DNA of 64,000 bases from the NCBI RefSeq assembly GCF_036346855.1, contig NZ_CP107841.1, forward strand, positions 10,544,001 to 10,608,000, in the 5' to 3' direction. The stretch's first letter is position 1, and the number at the start of each line of letters is the position of its first letter. The translations under genes were made by a program, and so were the position numbers. Below, piece by piece: positions 1 to 9,313 of this stretch. Under the pieces are notes generated by a model that was given only the letters and a program-made list of their open reading frames with translations, did no database searches and was not told the origin of the DNA. This stretch comes from Streptomyces europaeiscabiei. GTDB lineage: Bacteria; Actinomycetota; Actinomycetes; Streptomycetales; Streptomycetaceae.

Positions 1-567
1 GGGCAGAAACTCGACCGCCAGATCGATGCGCTCAACGCGGCGGGCTGCCGACGCATCTTCTCCGACAAGAAGTCCGGCAAGAACGACCTGCGCCCCGAGC
101 TGAAGGCGTGCCACGCCTTCCTCACCCCCGGCGACACCCTCGTCGTCCCCTCGCTCGACCGCTACGGCCGCAGCCTCCAACACCTCGTCAACATGGTCGC
201 CGAGCTCCGGGAGCGCGGCATCGGCTTCCGGTCCCTGCACGAGGCGCTCGACACCACCACTCCCGGCGGGCGTCTGATTTTCCACGTCTTCGCCGCGCTC
301 GCCGAGTTCATCCGCGAACTCATCGTTGCCGGCACCAAGGAGGGCCTTGCCGCCGCCCGCGCCCGCGGCAAGGTCGGCGGGCGCCCCTCGGTCGTCAACG
401 AGGACCTCATCCGCGCGGCCCGCGACATGCTGCCCAACCCGGCCAACAGCGTCACCACCATCGCCAAGATCCTGGGCGTCTCCGTCGGCACCCTGTACAA
501 CCACATCCCGGACCTCAAGGAACTGCGGAACTCCCGCGTCCCACGGCAGTTGGAGGGGAGCAAGTAG
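1..567 (+). CDS. Serine recombinase (resolvase/invertase), 5' end outside window
   Basis: Reading from base 1 without a start codon, this frame encodes the middle and end of a Hin/TnpR-type serine recombinase, which cuts and rejoins DNA through a serine linked to DNA. The segment [12 protein letters not shown] is the conserved region after the catalytic domain core, followed by the long helix ([19 protein letters not shown]). The C-terminus has a helix-turn-helix ([19 protein letters not shown]) for site recognition. The catalytic serine lies in the missing N-terminal part, so activity cannot be judged. It is followed by transposase debris, which fits a Tn3-type or similar mobile context. The family call is firm; the completeness is unknown. 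Confidence 0.85.
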   Translation, partial: GQKLDRQIDALNAAGCRRIFSDKKSGKNDLRPELKACHAFLTPGDTLVVPSLDRYGRSLQHLVNMVAELRERGIGFRSLHEALDTTTPGGRLIFHVFAALAEFIRELIVAGTKEGLAAARARGKVGGRPSVVNEDLIRAARDMLPNPANSVTTIAKILGVSVGTLYNHIPDLKELRNSRVPRQLEGSK

Positions 568-666
568 TCCCTGCGGCTACTTTGCACCGTGGGTCAGAGA
601 TAGGAGACCGGGGCCGCGTCAGGGTGTGCGGCAAGCCGTTTGCCTCACGGCGGAGGGACCCGCAAC

Positions 667-732
667 GCACGAGGCTCCTGTGCCGTTGGGGGAGGTGTTC
701 GAAGTCTCAACCCATCGGCACAGGAGCCTCGT
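667..732. repeat. 16-bp perfect inverted repeat at edge of transposase remnant
   Basis: ACGAGGCTCCTGTGCC at 667-682 is repeated in inverse orientation at 717-732, with a 34-base spacer. It lies just before the transposase frame that begins near 734. It may be the structured end of the insertion sequence or a transcription stop protecting the transposase from outside reading. Confidence 0.6.
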
Positions 733-733
733 T

Positions 734-1500
734 GGCTCCCCATCCTGCCGCACTCGACCTGCCGCACACGCTGGTTGAGTGGGTCACCATGCTCATCGTC
801 ACCCGTGAGGATGACCGCCTCTGCAAGCTCCCACCGCACCGGCGCGCGCTGGTCGCCTTGGTGTACCTGCGCAAGCACGACATCCTCGCGCAGATCGCCG
901 CCGGCTTCGGCATCTCGGTGGGCACCGCCCACGCCTACACCCACACCGTGGTCGACCTGCTCGCGGTGCGGGCACCTGGCCTGCTCAAAGCCCTGCGTGA
1001 AGCCGACCCGGACTTCGTCCTGCTTCGACGGCACCCTCGCCGCATGCGACCGCCTCGGCGACGGCCGGGCGGACTGCTCCGCCAAGCACCGCCGCCGCGG
1101 CGTGAACGTCAGGTGGTCACCGATCTGACCGGACGCCTGCTGTGGATCTCGCCGGCCCCCCGGGTCGGACCCATGACCTGACTGCGGCTCGCACCCACCG
1201 GATCATCCGGTTCTGCGAACGCCAAGGCGTCCCGATCGTTGCCGACCGCGCCTACATCGGCGCCGACCGTGGGTCACCACACCCGTCGGACGCCCACCCG
1301 GTCGCGACCTGTCACCAACCCAGCGCACCGTCAACCGCGCGCTCTCGGCAGTACGAGCATCGGTCGAACGGGGCGTGGCCCGCCTGAAGTCCTGGCAGAT
1401 CTTCCACCTCGCGCGCTGTAGCCCGAATCGAATGTCGTCGATCGCCGCTGCCGTCCTCACCTGGAGCGGCAACGCTGAAATAGCTCAGTGCGCCGACTGA
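734..1500 (+). pseudogene. IS5-type transposase remnant (HTH plus Tnp4 DDE), frameshifted
   Basis: Three reading frames in series encode one recognisable transposase. The N-terminal part (to about 1020) has a helix-turn-helix, [20 protein letters not shown]. After a frameshift near 1025 it continues as [25 protein letters not shown] up to 1128. A third segment from about 1142 includes [14 protein letters not shown] and VPIVADRAYIGA. The C-terminal end, read from about 1306 to the stop at 1498-1500, contains NRALSAVRASVERGVARLKSW, the usual region of the last catalytic glutamate. At least three frameshifts make it inactive. The family is that of IS5-like elements with a DDE_Tnp_4 domain; the exact subgroup is not determined. 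Confidence 0.7.
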
Positions 1501-1504
1501 CTGT

Positions 1505-1800
1505 GCGCGGCGCGCCGAGGCCGGATCCCGGTAGAGCGGTGCGCAGAAGTCGTAGGCGCGAAGAGTCATTTGTGCGGATCGACGAGGAAGCTGTCGGCGC
1601 GTTCGATGCTGCCGCACGCTGGGCGCTGCCAGGCCTGCTCCGCCGTAGGCGCCGTCGACGTGCAGCCACACCTGGTGGCATTCGCACGCGTCGGCGATGT
1701 GCCGACTCCAGCGTGCAGATTCCAGCTGGGCTGAGAGTACTGCCTCGCAACGCATGGGAACGGCTGCGTGACCGATCGGAGTCCGGGCAACAACGAGCGC
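1505..1800 (-). pseudogene. PLP-dependent amino acid decarboxylase fragment
   Basis: On the minus strand, pieces in different frames spell the active-site part of an aromatic-L-amino-acid/DOPA decarboxylase-like enzyme: VWLHVDGAYGGAGL, then RADSFLVDPHK, then YDFCAPLYRDP. The lysine of DPHK is the pyridoxal-phosphate anchor. The next codon, normally Trp, is a TGA stop at 1566-1568, and the later piece needs a further frame change. Both ends of the enzyme are missing. It is a decayed relic lying between transposase debris and the ATPase gene. Confidence 0.6.
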
Positions 1801-1807
1801 GAGGAAC

Positions 1808-1960
1808 TGACGTCGGGCGCACGGTGCACGCGTACGCTCTCCAAGTACAGACGACACTGGTTGCGTGATTATCGAACGCGCGTATGTCCATCTTTCCTCG
1901 TACGACGAGGAATCCTGGCCTTGGTCGGTGCCTTGCGTCCGACAGTTGCTCAACGAAGGG
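1808..1960 (+). repeat. 153-bp direct repeat, copy 1 (second copy at 24413-24565)
   Basis: This stretch covers the region upstream of the AAA ATPase and its first 32 or so codons. The same sequence recurs at 24413-24565 in the same orientation with no gaps and about seven mismatches by eye. The sequences flanking the two copies do not match. Here the repeat runs into the intact gene; the other copy is cut off. Confidence 0.9.
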
Positions 1961-2578
1961 CTGCGGTTCACCGCGCCGGTGACTTTTCTGGTCGGTGAGA
2001 ACGGTTCGGGGAAGTCGACCCTGGTCGAGGCGTTGGCGGAGGGGTTCGGCCTGGATTCCTTCGGCGGCTCCCACGACTGGCGCTACGCTTCCCCGCGCGG
2101 CAAGTCGTTCCTCGGTGAGTGTATGAAGTTCGATGCCGCCTCGGGGCGCGGGCGTCGTATGGTCACCAGCTGGTCGGCCCGCAAGGGCTTCTTCCTGCGT
2201 GCCGAGACGGCGCTGGACGCCCTGGGCAGGGAGGGGTTCTCGCCGGATGATGTCAGCCATGGTGAGGGCTTTCTGGCGGCGTTCCGTGGGAAGTTCCTTC
2301 ACGCCGGGCTCTATGTTCTTGACGAGCCGGAGGCGGCGCTCTCCTTCTCTTCGTGCCTCGAGTTGATCGGGCATATCGACCGGTTGGCCAAGGAGGGCGG
2401 CCAGGTCGTCTGTGCCACGCACTCCCCGTTGCTGACCGCACTGCCGGGCGCGGACATCATCGAGGTCGGTGAGCACGGTATGCGGAAGGTCGCCTGGCGG
2501 GAGCTCGGCGTCGTGGATCACTGGCGCCGCTATCTCGCCGACCCGCACACCTATCTGCGGCACATCGTCGAACCGTAG
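1865..2578 (+). CDS. AAA family ATPase (ABC/SMC-like, COG3910-type)
   Basis: A 237-residue soluble ATPase with an ABC/SMC-like nucleotide-binding fold. Walker A is GENGSGKST near residues 45-53. The Walker B region is LYVLDEPEAAL near 160, followed by the signature-like SFSSCLEL and the switch region VVCATHSPLLTALPGA. The arrangement fits stand-alone predicted ATPases of the COG3910 type, whose cellular role is not established. The ATG at 1865 gives the usual family N-terminus (RAYVHLSSYDEESWPWSVPC). A strong hairpin follows the stop. The upstream gene debris is unrelated, so it seems to be a single-gene unit. Its promoter and 5' codons are duplicated 22.6 kb away. Confidence 0.85.
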   Translation: MIIERAYVHLSSYDEESWPWSVPCVRQLLNEGLRFTAPVTFLVGENGSGKSTLVEALAEGFGLDSFGGSHDWRYASPRGKSFLGECMKFDAASGRGRRMVTSWSARKGFFLRAETALDALGREGFSPDDVSHGEGFLAAFRGKFLHAGLYVLDEPEAALSFSSCLELIGHIDRLAKEGGQVVCATHSPLLTALPGADIIEVGEHGMRKVAWRELGVVDHWRRYLADPHTYLRHIVEP

Positions 2579-2690
2579 GCGGTCCCCCTCAGCCCTCGTC
2601 ACATGGGCGATGCAGAAGAGTTGGCTCTCGGCGTCTGCCAACAGATGTGCCGATCTGCCAACTGTGCTGCCTCGACACAGCCGGATGTGA

Positions 2691-2733
2691 CTGAGCGCGC
2701 TACCTGGCCAGCCTGGCCAGGTAGCGCGCTCAG
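2691..2733. terminator. Strong bidirectional hairpin between convergent genes
   Basis: Perfect 20-bp arms at 2691-2710 (starting CTGAGCGCGCTACC) and 2714-2733 with a 3-base GCC loop. It sits between the ATPase gene reading right and the secreted-protein gene reading left, the expected place for a shared terminator. There is no T-run. Confidence 0.75.
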
Positions 2734-2929
2734 GGTTCTGCGCCGCCACGTCGCTCCGCAGGAAGCCGGACTTCAGACGGCGTCAGGCTGGTCGGCTCAG
2801 GGGATCGGACTCCGCTCGAGCACAAGGAGCTCCGGCTTCTGCGAGGTCGGCCCCATGTCGACGGCGTATCGCGGTCTGGGGTCCGGGTGATGACGCTCAT
2901 GGAAGGGGGAGGCGATCCGCGCACGTCGC

Positions 2930-3709
2930 CTATCGCACGGCGACGTGATCCCCGGTCGACGACTTCGCTCCGGAGGTGGAGTTCCCGTAGTACGTCCACC
3001 GCCACGCCCCCGGCCCGGTGGCCTTCACCGTGGTCTTGAGTACCCCCGTTTTGCTCGATTTCGCTTTCGCGACCGTCCTGTACGAGGAGGTGCCCGCTGC
3101 CTTGAACTGCAGGCTCACCGTGCGGCCCGCGTAGCCCTGGTACGTGTGGGTGTCCCAGTTCGCCCGTGTGATCCGCCCGGTCACGGTGATGGTCTTCCCT
3201 TTCGTGACCGGCTCCGGCGAGGCGTTGACGGTGACGCGTGTCGCCCGCTTGACCTGCAACGGGAGGTTCTTGTCGTCAGTGTCGTGGGCGTCGCCGGCGA
3301 GAAAGACCCGAGCAGCAGTTTTCCAGGTGCCGGCGTCTTCGTTCCCGAAGTCATAGTTCCGCGGGTCGATGTACAGCCACTCCTCGAAGTCGCAGATTCC
3401 CTTCGCCTTGTCCACGACCTCGCAGTCGCTGGTGATGATGGCGCTGTGCAGCGTGTCCCCGCTGTCAAGCTTCCCCCGGTAGGGGAACACGGTCGGCCCG
3501 GAGTCGTACCTGAGTTTGGTCGTCATCCGGAAGACCGCACGCACCTCGACCTCCTCCTTGACCCCGATCACAATCGGCTTCCCGCCGTTCACCGCGACTC
3601 GGGTGAAGGAGACTCCGCCCTCCGCCGCCCCAGCCGGCACCGCCGCGACCCCTGTGAACACGATCGCCGCTCCACCGGCCACCACCGCTCTCCGCATCGT
3701 CTCCCCCAT
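2930..3709 (-). CDS. Secreted protein of unknown function, two-domain
   Basis: A 259-residue exported protein. The N-terminus (MGETMRRAVVAGGAAIVF) is a signal peptide with a likely cleavage after AGAAEG near residue 28-30. The mature N-terminal half carries VGVKEEVEVRAVFRMT and two cysteines in SDCEVV and GICDFEEW that could pair. The C-terminal half (from about residue 165) has repeats of beta-strand-like text, VTKGKTITVTGRITRANWD and GRTVSLQFKAAGTSSYRTV, typical of Ig-like or filamin-type domains in Streptomyces exported proteins. No catalytic motif is visible. It ends in a shared terminator region. Confidence 0.8.
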   Translation of the reverse strand: MGETMRRAVVAGGAAIVFTGVAAVPAGAAEGGVSFTRVAVNGGKPIVIGVKEEVEVRAVFRMTTKLRYDSGPTVFPYRGKLDSGDTLHSAIITSDCEVVDKAKGICDFEEWLYIDPRNYDFGNEDAGTWKTAARVFLAGDAHDTDDKNLPLQVKRATRVTVNASPEPVTKGKTITVTGRITRANWDTHTYQGYAGRTVSLQFKAAGTSSYRTVAKAKSSKTGVLKTTVKATGPGAWRWTYYGNSTSGAKSSTGDHVAVR

Positions 3710-3841
3710 CCTCGAGTCCCGCCCTTTCCCCTACAGCCTGGACCGAGCGCGTAGGCGCATCGGCCGGAGGTTCATCCTTGTGGCTGAAGGTGGGACGGCA
3801 AAGGGCTGTGCCCGGTTGTACGCGATGCGGCAACGATTTGA

Positions 3842-4430
3842 TCACCACGCCATTGCCCTGGTCTGGCTTGGCCCTTGTCGCCAAGAAACGAGTTCGGGGC
3901 GACGGCGCGGGCGCCCGCGCCGTCCGGCCACGGGCCGGATGCCGTCGATGAGGGCGAGGGCCTGGGTGACGTCGTTGACGTTCCCCGCGGTGGTGATGAC
4001 TTTGAGCGGGGCGCCGAGTCCGTCGCAGATCAGGTGGTGTTCGCTGCCCGTCTTCCGCCGGTCGACCGGCGACGGGCCGGTGTCGGCTCCCCTTTTTCGC
4101 GCGGATGTGGGCGCCGTCCACGCAGGCCCGGGACCAGTCGAGTTCGCCAGCCGTGTTGAGTTCGGCGAGCAGGATGCGGTGCAGCTGGTCGAAGACGCCG
4201 GCCTGCTGCCAGCGGTCCAGGCGTCGCCAGCACGTCTGTCCCGAGCCGAACCCCAGCTCCAAGGGCAGGAGTTGCCAGGCCGTTGTTGTAGAACACGTAC
4301 AGGATGCCCTGCAGACACAGCCGGTCCGGTACCGGCTGCGGGCCCGGCGACTCTCCGGCCGGGGCGGCGGCAGCAGCGGCCCGATCAGCGCCCACAAGTC
4401 GTCGTCCACGATCCACGGCCGAGTACTCAC
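3842..4430 (-). pseudogene. IS5-family transposase remnant, C-terminus lost
   Basis: From a GTG at 4430 the minus strand starts a typical IS5-family transposase (STRPWIVDDDLWALIGPLLPP). It needs frame changes to continue through FGSGQTCWRRLDRWQQAGVF, the first DDE aspartate in CVDGAHIRAKKG, and VDRRKTGSEHHLICDGLGAP. The sequence breaks down after TQALALIDGIRP. The second aspartate and the last glutamate region are absent. It is a dead element fragment. Confidence 0.75.
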
Positions 4431-4634
4431 ACCCTCCCGAAAGGCCGAATCGGCACATCGGTTACGCCGGACCAGGGCACTTGAACAAGATCGTGTTACG
4501 AGCTCTACTGATGATCTCGACGTCATGTCGCCGGACGGTTGAGGGGACCTCCAAGTCAGACAGGTCTTCGTTGGGTGACATCACGACCGGAATCTCAGTA
4601 ACACCCTCTGAGGAGACGGGCTATCTTCGTCGCC

Positions 4635-5282
4635 ATGTCCGTCGATTTCGTGGGAACGATGCACGCTCCCGTACCCTTGGACGCTCTCGTCACCACGGCC
4701 CGGGAGACGTTGGCGCGGTTGCTCGGTCTGCGAGCGATCCCCGTCATCGACGTGATCGCTGACCGCAGGTTCGATCAGGGGAGCCCTGTTGACGCGGGAC
4801 GGCGCCTCCGTGATCAGGAACTCGGCGCCGTTCTGGTCGGCGAGCGTGTTCCCGGCTCTCCTGTGGAGGATCCGAGCGAACGCGACTTCGCCTTCTGTGT
4901 TGCCGGATCGAGGGACATGGTTCGACTGATGATGTTCGACCCACACGAGCATCTGGACCATGAGGCTCCGCATGAGAAGCGTGGACCGGTGGAGGCGGTG
5001 TTCAGTCCCACGCGGACATGTGTCGGCGTCGTGACCGCTGCGGCCCTCGCGCTGGCTGTCGGCAGCCTGGGTGACGGCGAGTTCATCGACGCCGAGGTCT
5101 CCTTGCTGCAGGCGCCCGAGTCGGATCCCGCCCGGATGATCGAGCTCACACGGTTGCCCGACCGGGGCGACGACTTTGGCGCAAGGTGTGAGCGGTTCAT
5201 GCGTCAATTCGCCCGGCTCAACGGCTGGCCCCGGGACGTGCGGCTGCCACCTGGTCCGGAAGCCGACGGGGCCTCCCCCTGA
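4635..5282 (+). CDS. Hypothetical protein, 215 aa
   Basis: An open frame of 215 codons with normal Streptomyces codon use, from ATG 4635. The product is acidic and soluble with no signal peptide or membrane segment, and I recognise no family. Features seen include ETLARLLGLRAIPVIDV near the start and a central LMMFDPHEHLDHEAPH with clustered histidines and aspartates. It is flanked by insertion-sequence debris on both sides, so it may be a passenger gene. Confidence 0.6.
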   Translation: MSVDFVGTMHAPVPLDALVTTARETLARLLGLRAIPVIDVIADRRFDQGSPVDAGRRLRDQELGAVLVGERVPGSPVEDPSERDFAFCVAGSRDMVRLMMFDPHEHLDHEAPHEKRGPVEAVFSPTRTCVGVVTAAALALAVGSLGDGEFIDAEVSLLQAPESDPARMIELTRLPDRGDDFGARCERFMRQFARLNGWPRDVRLPPGPEADGASP

Positions 5283-5344
5283 GTGGTGGTCACGCTGATA
5301 TTGGGTCTGCTTGATCCGGAGGACGCGAGACGACCGCCGATGGC

Positions 5345-5832
<488 letters not shown>

Positions 5833-5928
5833 GCCGCGTGATCAATAACCGCGTGCCCACCTTCACGGGGGAAGGCACGTGCCCAGTTCGGTCAACTGGC
5901 ATGCTCGCGTCCGTGACAGTGCGCTCCG

Positions 5929-6756
5929 TCACCTCGGTGAGGGAGCGAGGTTGTCCAGGACATCGGCGGCCAGTTGGTCCGCGTCGTCGATCGTGGCGGT
6001 GAGCTCGTCCGGGGTGGCGCCGAGTGCGCCGAACAGGGCGTGGGCGCGTGCGGAGAAGTTTGCCGGAGCGGTCGGGAGCTGCCCTGCCGCCTGAACGGCT
6101 CCTTTCTCGTTGAGCACCCAGCACCCGGCCTGGGCGTGAAGGGCGTGCACAAGGAGTCCCACCACGCGAAATAGGCAGCCGGCGATGTAGAAGGCGTCGC
6201 CCCGGGTCACGCCTTTGCGGGCGATGGACAAGGTTAACGGCACTTCCCATCGTGCGTTGGCGACGAGCGAGTCACGTAGGGGCTGCGGGTATGAGGTCCG
6301 GATCTGCTCCTGCAAGGCGGTCAGTTCACCGGTGACGTCTGTGAGGAAGCGTCCGATGGCTACCTCACCGGCGTAGGCGTGCGAGTAGACCCCGAGCGGG
6401 TGGCCTGCCTGGGTGCCTACTTCGAAGTGCCCGCCCTGGCACTGCTGCCAGATCCGGTGCACGCGGTCCAGGTCGCGGTAGATCCAGTCGATGTGTGCCC
6501 CGTCGACGGTCAGCCAGCCGCCTCCGTCGACCCAGGGACCCCACCCACCCGGCTCGGTTACTTCGACCGTGCCGCCGGTCAGCTCGGTGGCGAGCAGGCG
6601 CAGGGCGGCGGTGTCCAGCGGAGGGCGATAGTAGAGGCCAAGATCGAAATCGGAGTCGGGCCTGTGCGTGCCTCGTGCCCGGCTGCCGCCGAGGCAGACC
6701 GCGACGACGCCGTCGATGCCTGCCAGCCGGTTCGCGATCTTCGTTACTCGGTCCAC
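5929..6756 (-). CDS. Nucleotidyltransferase-domain protein
   Basis: A 275-residue protein with the Pol-beta/KNTase-like nucleotidyltransferase motif GGSRARGTHRPDSDFDLG near residues 23-40: the GS loop and the DxD pair that binds two metal ions. The remainder (about residue 60-270) is a helical domain. Members of this fold transfer a nucleotide to drugs, RNA or proteins; the substrate cannot be read here. I chose the GTG at 6756 because the motif then begins about 20 residues in, as usual; the frame stays open far upstream but that text belongs to a different, out-of-frame remnant. No antitoxin-like partner is adjacent. Confidence 0.75.
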   Translation of the reverse strand: MDRVTKIANRLAGIDGVVAVCLGGSRARGTHRPDSDFDLGLYYRPPLDTAALRLLATELTGGTVEVTEPGGWGPWVDGGGWLTVDGAHIDWIYRDLDRVHRIWQQCQGGHFEVGTQAGHPLGVYSHAYAGEVAIGRFLTDVTGELTALQEQIRTSYPQPLRDSLVANARWEVPLTLSIARKGVTRGDAFYIAGCLFRVVGLLVHALHAQAGCWVLNEKGAVQAAGQLPTAPANFSARAHALFGALGATPDELTATIDDADQLAADVLDNLAPSPR

Positions 6757-6799
6757 TGGGTGGAGTCTGCCGAACGGGACTGGTCCTGGCGACTGGATT

Positions 6800-7125
6800 A
6801 CCGGTGACGGCTCGCGCCAGGGCCGAGGCGGCTCGCAATTCGAGGTTCTCGCTCTGGGCGGCTTCGAGGGCCTGCCGCAGGGCCTGGACCTCGTCGCGGT
6901 GCCGCCGTTTGAGCTCGGAAGCTGGGCGGTGAGGGTGCGCACGACGCTGCTGGGCGAGTCGTCGGGCGGCTGCGCGGCTGCGCGGCTGGCTGTGGCGGGT
7001 GGCTTCGCTGCTGGGCCCTGAGCTGCTCGACCCGTCGGTGGAGTTCGGTGCAGCGGTAGAGGAAGTCGAGCGAGACATCGACGGTCTGGGAGAGGGAGAG
7101 GCGGACGCAGATGAAGGCCCACAAC
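6800..7125 (-). pseudogene. DUF6262/TnpC-like transposon accessory protein remnant
   Basis: Two frames on the minus strand together give a small helical DNA-binding type protein: VSLDFLYRCTELHRRVEQL, then, after a frameshift near 7010, a coiled-coil tail ELKRRHRDEVQALRQALEAA with ENLELRAASALARA. This resembles the small third protein that accompanies Tn554-like tyrosine recombinase pairs (TnpC/DUF6262-type). No recombinase lies next to it here, although two intact ones lie at 54-57 kb. The assignment rests on pattern recognition only. Confidence 0.45.
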
Positions 7126-7504
7126 GTCGCTCGACAGCCGTTGACGAGGCGCAAGAACGGTTGAGAGGGCAGAGCGGCGGAGCCGTCAGCTCGCGAAGAT
7201 GAACGCGCCGCGCCCGTAGCAGCGCCGCCAAATCCGCCACCTCGTGGATGCCGTCGTTCTGCGCTGACAGAGGTCCCCCGTCCTCGTGCGACCCCACCCG
7301 GCCCGGGACGGTATCCCAGGCATCCATGTAACTGCAGGTCACAGGGGCTGGGATGGTTCCAGCCTGCCCGATCGGCCGTCGGCTGTTGCGCCCGGCCGCT
7401 GTGACCGTTGATGCTTTTGGTGCCGCACCGACCGGGCCCGGCCCGACCAGCCGGCCTCGCCGCGGCATCCATGTCCACGCACTCATCCACACGGGGGAAC
7501 ACCC
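7126..7504. other. Intergenic, no gene seen
   Basis: Minus-strand text such as NDGIHEVADLAALLRARR near 7190-7260 looks like eroded coding sequence joined to the DUF6262-like remnant, but no complete gene is visible. The right end holds the promoter region of the following secreted-protein gene. Confidence 0.4.
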
Positions 7505-8128
7505 ATGTCCATGCGCATCCGAACGAGCGCTCTCACCGCACTCGCCGTCGCCGCCCTCGCGGCGGGCACCCTCCTCACGGCGCCGGCCGCGGGCGCCGCG
7601 ACGAAGGCTGCCGCGCCCACGTTCCTGTCGGCGTCCCAGCTGCCGCCGCACCCGACGTCGTCCTGGACCGCCGGGCCGGTCACCGAGGGGTTCCCGGAGG
7701 CACTCGGCCTCTGTGTGAGCACGGAGGGCGTGCTCGACTACGACTACCGGCACCGGGAGTTCCGGACCGACCTGGACACCAGCGCTGTGCAGCTGACCGT
7801 CGTGACGGGCACAGCCGCCCAGGCCAAGGCCCTGGCGAAGCACTACGACGACCTGATCCGCACCTGCGCCGACCGCCTCGAGGAGAACGACCCGGACGTC
7901 GACGCCGAGGGCCGGGACTACGGCACGCTGCCGGTCGAGGAGGGCGCCCACGTCCGCGGCCTGAACACCGAGACGTCCTGGGGTGCCAACGACGTCGCCC
8001 TGCTGTCGGTCGGGCGGGACGGCAGGACCGTCACCGTCGTCCAGTGGGGACAGATGGGCGACCTCGTGAACGCCCCCGTGGCCGCCTTCAAGAAGACCAC
8101 GACCACGGCCGTCAACAAGCTGTACTGA
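7505..8128 (+). CDS. Secreted protein, 207 aa
   Basis: A clear Sec signal peptide (MSMRIRTSALTALAVAALA...LLTAPAAGAA, cleavage near residue 32) precedes a mature domain of about 175 residues. The mature part has two cysteines (LGLCVSTEG and RTCADRLEE) that could form one disulfide, and an alpha/beta pattern ending in VTVVQWGQMGDL and APVAAFKKTTTTAV. This looks like the small extracellular proteins of unknown function that are common in Streptomyces. The start has GGGGGAA upstream as a possible ribosome site. A hairpin terminator follows the stop. Confidence 0.85.
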   Translation: MSMRIRTSALTALAVAALAAGTLLTAPAAGAATKAAAPTFLSASQLPPHPTSSWTAGPVTEGFPEALGLCVSTEGVLDYDYRHREFRTDLDTSAVQLTVVTGTAAQAKALAKHYDDLIRTCADRLEENDPDVDAEGRDYGTLPVEEGAHVRGLNTETSWGANDVALLSVGRDGRTVTVVQWGQMGDLVNAPVAAFKKTTTTAVNKLY

Positions 8129-8155
8129 CCGGCCGGCCACCGGAAAGTGCCAGGG

Positions 8156-8185
8156 CCTTCCGGCCCGCCACAGTGGGCCGGAAGG
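8156..8185 (+). terminator. Hairpin terminator
   Basis: CCTTCCGGCCC at 8156-8166 pairs perfectly with GGGCCGGAAGG at 8175-8185 around an 8-base loop, 28 bases after the stop of the secreted-protein gene. Confidence 0.75.
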
Positions 8186-8189
8186 ATGG

Positions 8190-9310
8190 GCCGTACCAGT
8201 CATGCCCCGGGGCGGGGACCGTTCGTACGTCGGCCAAGTCCCCCTGGCACCCCGCCCGGGGGACCGCCTCGACTGCCTGGCCCGACATGTCGCCGAACAG
8301 AACACCGCATCCGGCCGTGTTCCCGGCCTCAGCCGTTCACCGCAGCCCTCGCACACCGTATTCCGGCCTGCCCGGCGTCCTCGGACACACAACCAGCCTA
8401 GACGCCAAGGCTACTCAGAACCGGAGATATGGAACAGGCACTCACCTTGTCATTCATCCAGTTCGACGTGGTTTCGTGCCGACCTTGTGGTGGGCGGGGC
8501 GGCTGAACGCCTCGCCGGTGGCAAGGACTCTGCCCACGTCATGGCGAGTAGCCCGCCGACCGTGCTGCTCGCTGTCCGGGCGAGGGTGGTGGTGCGGCCG
8601 GTGTACTGAAGCCGACCGTCGTCGTACTGCCGAGCAGCAGACTGCTGGGGGCGGCGAGTGCCCTCTCCGCTGTCGGCTCGCGGAACGCGGGCGAGGCTGG
8701 TCTCCGCCAGGTCGCCCCGGCCGGGGAGGCCGCGGCCGACGCACCCTGCTGACCACCGCGACTCCGTTCCGACTCTTCGCCGTCGAACTTCCCCGCGTGG
8801 GCCGACGGGTGACCCGGCGCCCGCACGCCGCCCACGGCAGCGACGGGAGTACGGCCGCGGAGCGACTCGATGCTGCGCTACCGGCCTTTCCACGCGGGTG
8901 CCGGACTCCTGGCTGCCGCTGCTCCCCACGGCCACACGGCGGTGACGTCCATCATCCGCCGCGCGAACTCCGCGTGCGAGGTCCCCGCGCCGTCGGTCCC
9001 TGCACTGGGCCGAGATCCTGCGCCGCTCCGGCTACCCCTCACCGAGACCGCCGCCGACCGCCGTGTCGGCGAACACCGTGTCAGCGCCCGCCTGGTGGGC
9101 CTCGACCTCGGCGATGGGACTTCGACACTCACATGATCACCGGCATCGTGCCTGCACTGCGTTCGCTCCTGTACGAACGGGATGTCCAACCCAACTCCCC
9201 TCCGCGCGCGGTACGGCGCTCCGGACGGATCGCGATCACGCAACGGCTCCCGGGGATCGGTCGGCCCGTTTCCGCTGAACACCTATGCTGCGGTGAGGTG
9301 ATGGGAGACA
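8190..9310. other. 1.1-kb stretch without a convincing gene
   Basis: Open frames exist on both strands because of the GC content, but none shows a recognisable motif, a good start or consistent third-position bias. Likely decayed sequence plus the promoter of the next lipoprotein gene (9314). Confidence 0.4.
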
Positions 9311-9313
9311 CGT

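Noticed and set aside
6365..8392. A 675-codon open frame on the minus strand
   Set aside because: It crosses the nucleotidyltransferase in a wrong frame and overlaps the secreted-protein gene; only a small piece matches the DUF6262-like remnant. An artefact of high GC.
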